Assembly: GCF_018143015.1 (NCBI RefSeq)
Contig: NC_054746.1
Span: 42,226,201 to 42,290,200, forward strand
Reading direction: 5' to 3'
DNA: 64,000 nt
Source: Lytechinus variegatus
Lineage: Eukaryota; Echinodermata; Echinoidea; Temnopleuroida; Toxopneustidae
In this document: one piece after another, positions 62,978 to 64,000 of the stretch
Layout: each line of letters opens with the position of its first letter
Position numbering within the stretch: the first letter of the stretch is position 1
The notes under the pieces: model-generated
The model's database searches: none
Seen by the model: only the letters and a program-made list of their open reading frames with translations
What the model was told of the DNA's origin: nothing
Program-made: the position numbers and the translations under genes

Positions 62978-64000
62978 CTATGAATAGAAACAAACATGAA
63001 TTACGGCAGAGTTTACAAAAACGTGAGAACATATATAGAAAAGAGAAATAAGGAGTTGAGTGTACTTTTTTCAATGACAAAACATAACAAACAAATAAAT
63101 AGGCCTATATTAGCTAAGAATATTTAAGGTATGCTGTTCTAAAATATTCTGTGTTTCCTCAGTTTCTGTGCTTATGACTACACCCTTCTATTCCCAAAAT
63201 TTGTCAAAGTTCTTTCATAAAAAAAAACGCTGCCATAATGATTATAAGTTACACACTGTAGCATGGTATTTTTAAGATACATTTTTATATAAAATCAAAC
63301 TTTCCCAGTGTTGCAACAAAGTGGGCCGAGATTTTTAAACCCTAATTATATTTCACCAATAATTAAAAAAAATATTATGTTTTACATAATGATAAAAAAG
63401 AGGATTGGGAATAAAATAATGAGAGAATATACCCCTGGAAATATATCCCCCCCCCCCCGAAATACCCACCGAAATCTTTTCAAACCGAACCTTTCACTAT
63501 TACGTGGATCATCAGAATATGTAATTGTGGTTATAATCGTTGTTTGGATCTACCCTTTTCTCTTGTTGGGACATACCGGATTAGCAGTTTAGCACAATGA
63601 ATCGCATAATTGCTGGCTCAAACCGGTCAAAACAGTAAATCTTTTCAAAATGAATGAATCTTTGTTCACTTTTCTTCAAATATTCTTCATGTTCACTCCA
63701 CAATATTTATTTCACATTTTTGCACGTAACAACCACTTTTATGACTTGTTCTCTCATCTACACATTCTCTCCAATCACTCTATTTAATGACTATTGGCAA
63801 TTCAATGTATGTTTGCAAGTCTATAACAATAAAAGAAACAAACGGAAACAGCATTTCAATTAATACAACCATTTAATAGGAAAAACAGATCAAATAAATA
63901 TATCATACAAATCTATTTCAATTGTACGGATCAGTTCATCCTGCTGATACAAGGATTAATTTATCTTCATTTTAAAACTACATTAGGATAAATTTATCTT
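62978..64000. other. Upstream intron or flank of the protease
   Basis: The missing N-terminal exon or exons would have to end in phase 0. I could not find a signal peptide or a KYIV-type propeptide start on the minus strand here, so this is probably intron. A poly-C run lies at about 63450-63460. No other feature is seen. Confidence 0.55.

Overview
The window is gene-poor, repeat-rich animal DNA, most likely from a sea urchin. Three things point there. Two intronless histone genes (H2A and H2B) encode proteins of the sea urchin late type and end in the metazoan histone stem-loop followed by the echinoid downstream element CAAGAAAGA. Many short non-autonomous transposons with poly-G/poly-C ends are present. 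One foldback element has inverted terminal arrays of a 15-bp tandem repeat and an 8-bp target duplication, the architecture described long ago for the TU elements of Strongylocentrotus. The species is not determined.

Layout. Positions 1-2079 are the upstream flank. Positions 2080-10520 (+) hold TBP, the TATA-binding protein: seven coding exons, 271 aa, with all four DNA-kinking phenylalanines. Positions 18777-32710 (+) hold ATG14/Barkor: eleven coding exons, 524 aa, with the CxxC...CxxC head, the coiled coil and a BATS-like C-terminal membrane-binding segment. Positions 39854-40228 (-) hold histone H2A and 42536-42907 (-) histone H2B, each with TATA box, octamer, stem-loop and downstream element. 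Positions 54088-62977 (-) hold seven exons of a proteinase K-like S8 serine protease with an I9 propeptide and an intact Asp-His-Ser triad. Its first exon or exons, which should carry the signal peptide, lie beyond position 64000 or were not recognised.

TBP and ATG14 stand in tandem on one strand. In human, TBPL2 (a TBP paralogue) and ATG14 are neighbours at 14q22.3, so this may be an old linkage kept since the deuterostome ancestor. Otherwise the genes work separately: basal transcription, autophagosome initiation (the PI3K complex with Beclin 1 and VPS34), chromatin, and secreted proteolysis.

The rest is a layered field of DNA transposons. (1) Four co-oriented copies of a roughly 0.8-1 kb repeat carry nine perfect DR1 nuclear-receptor sites (AGGTCA-A-AGGTCA). 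(2) Three unrelated foldback elements, at 21324-22551, about 44230-47725 and 47826-51479, have terminal inverted repeats that are themselves arrays of short tandem repeats. (3) TTAA-flanked piggyBac-like MITEs, one sitting exactly on the terminal TTAA of an older one. (4) A self-nested element with a clean 8-bp target duplication. (5) A small TAGTCTGC-ended family with 9-bp duplications. (6) tRNA-derived SINEs and one LINE remnant. I saw no retroviral, Polinton or CRISPR sequence and no autonomous transposase. I found no convincing new protein-coding system; the most unusual signal is the repeat architecture and the regulatory motifs it may spread.
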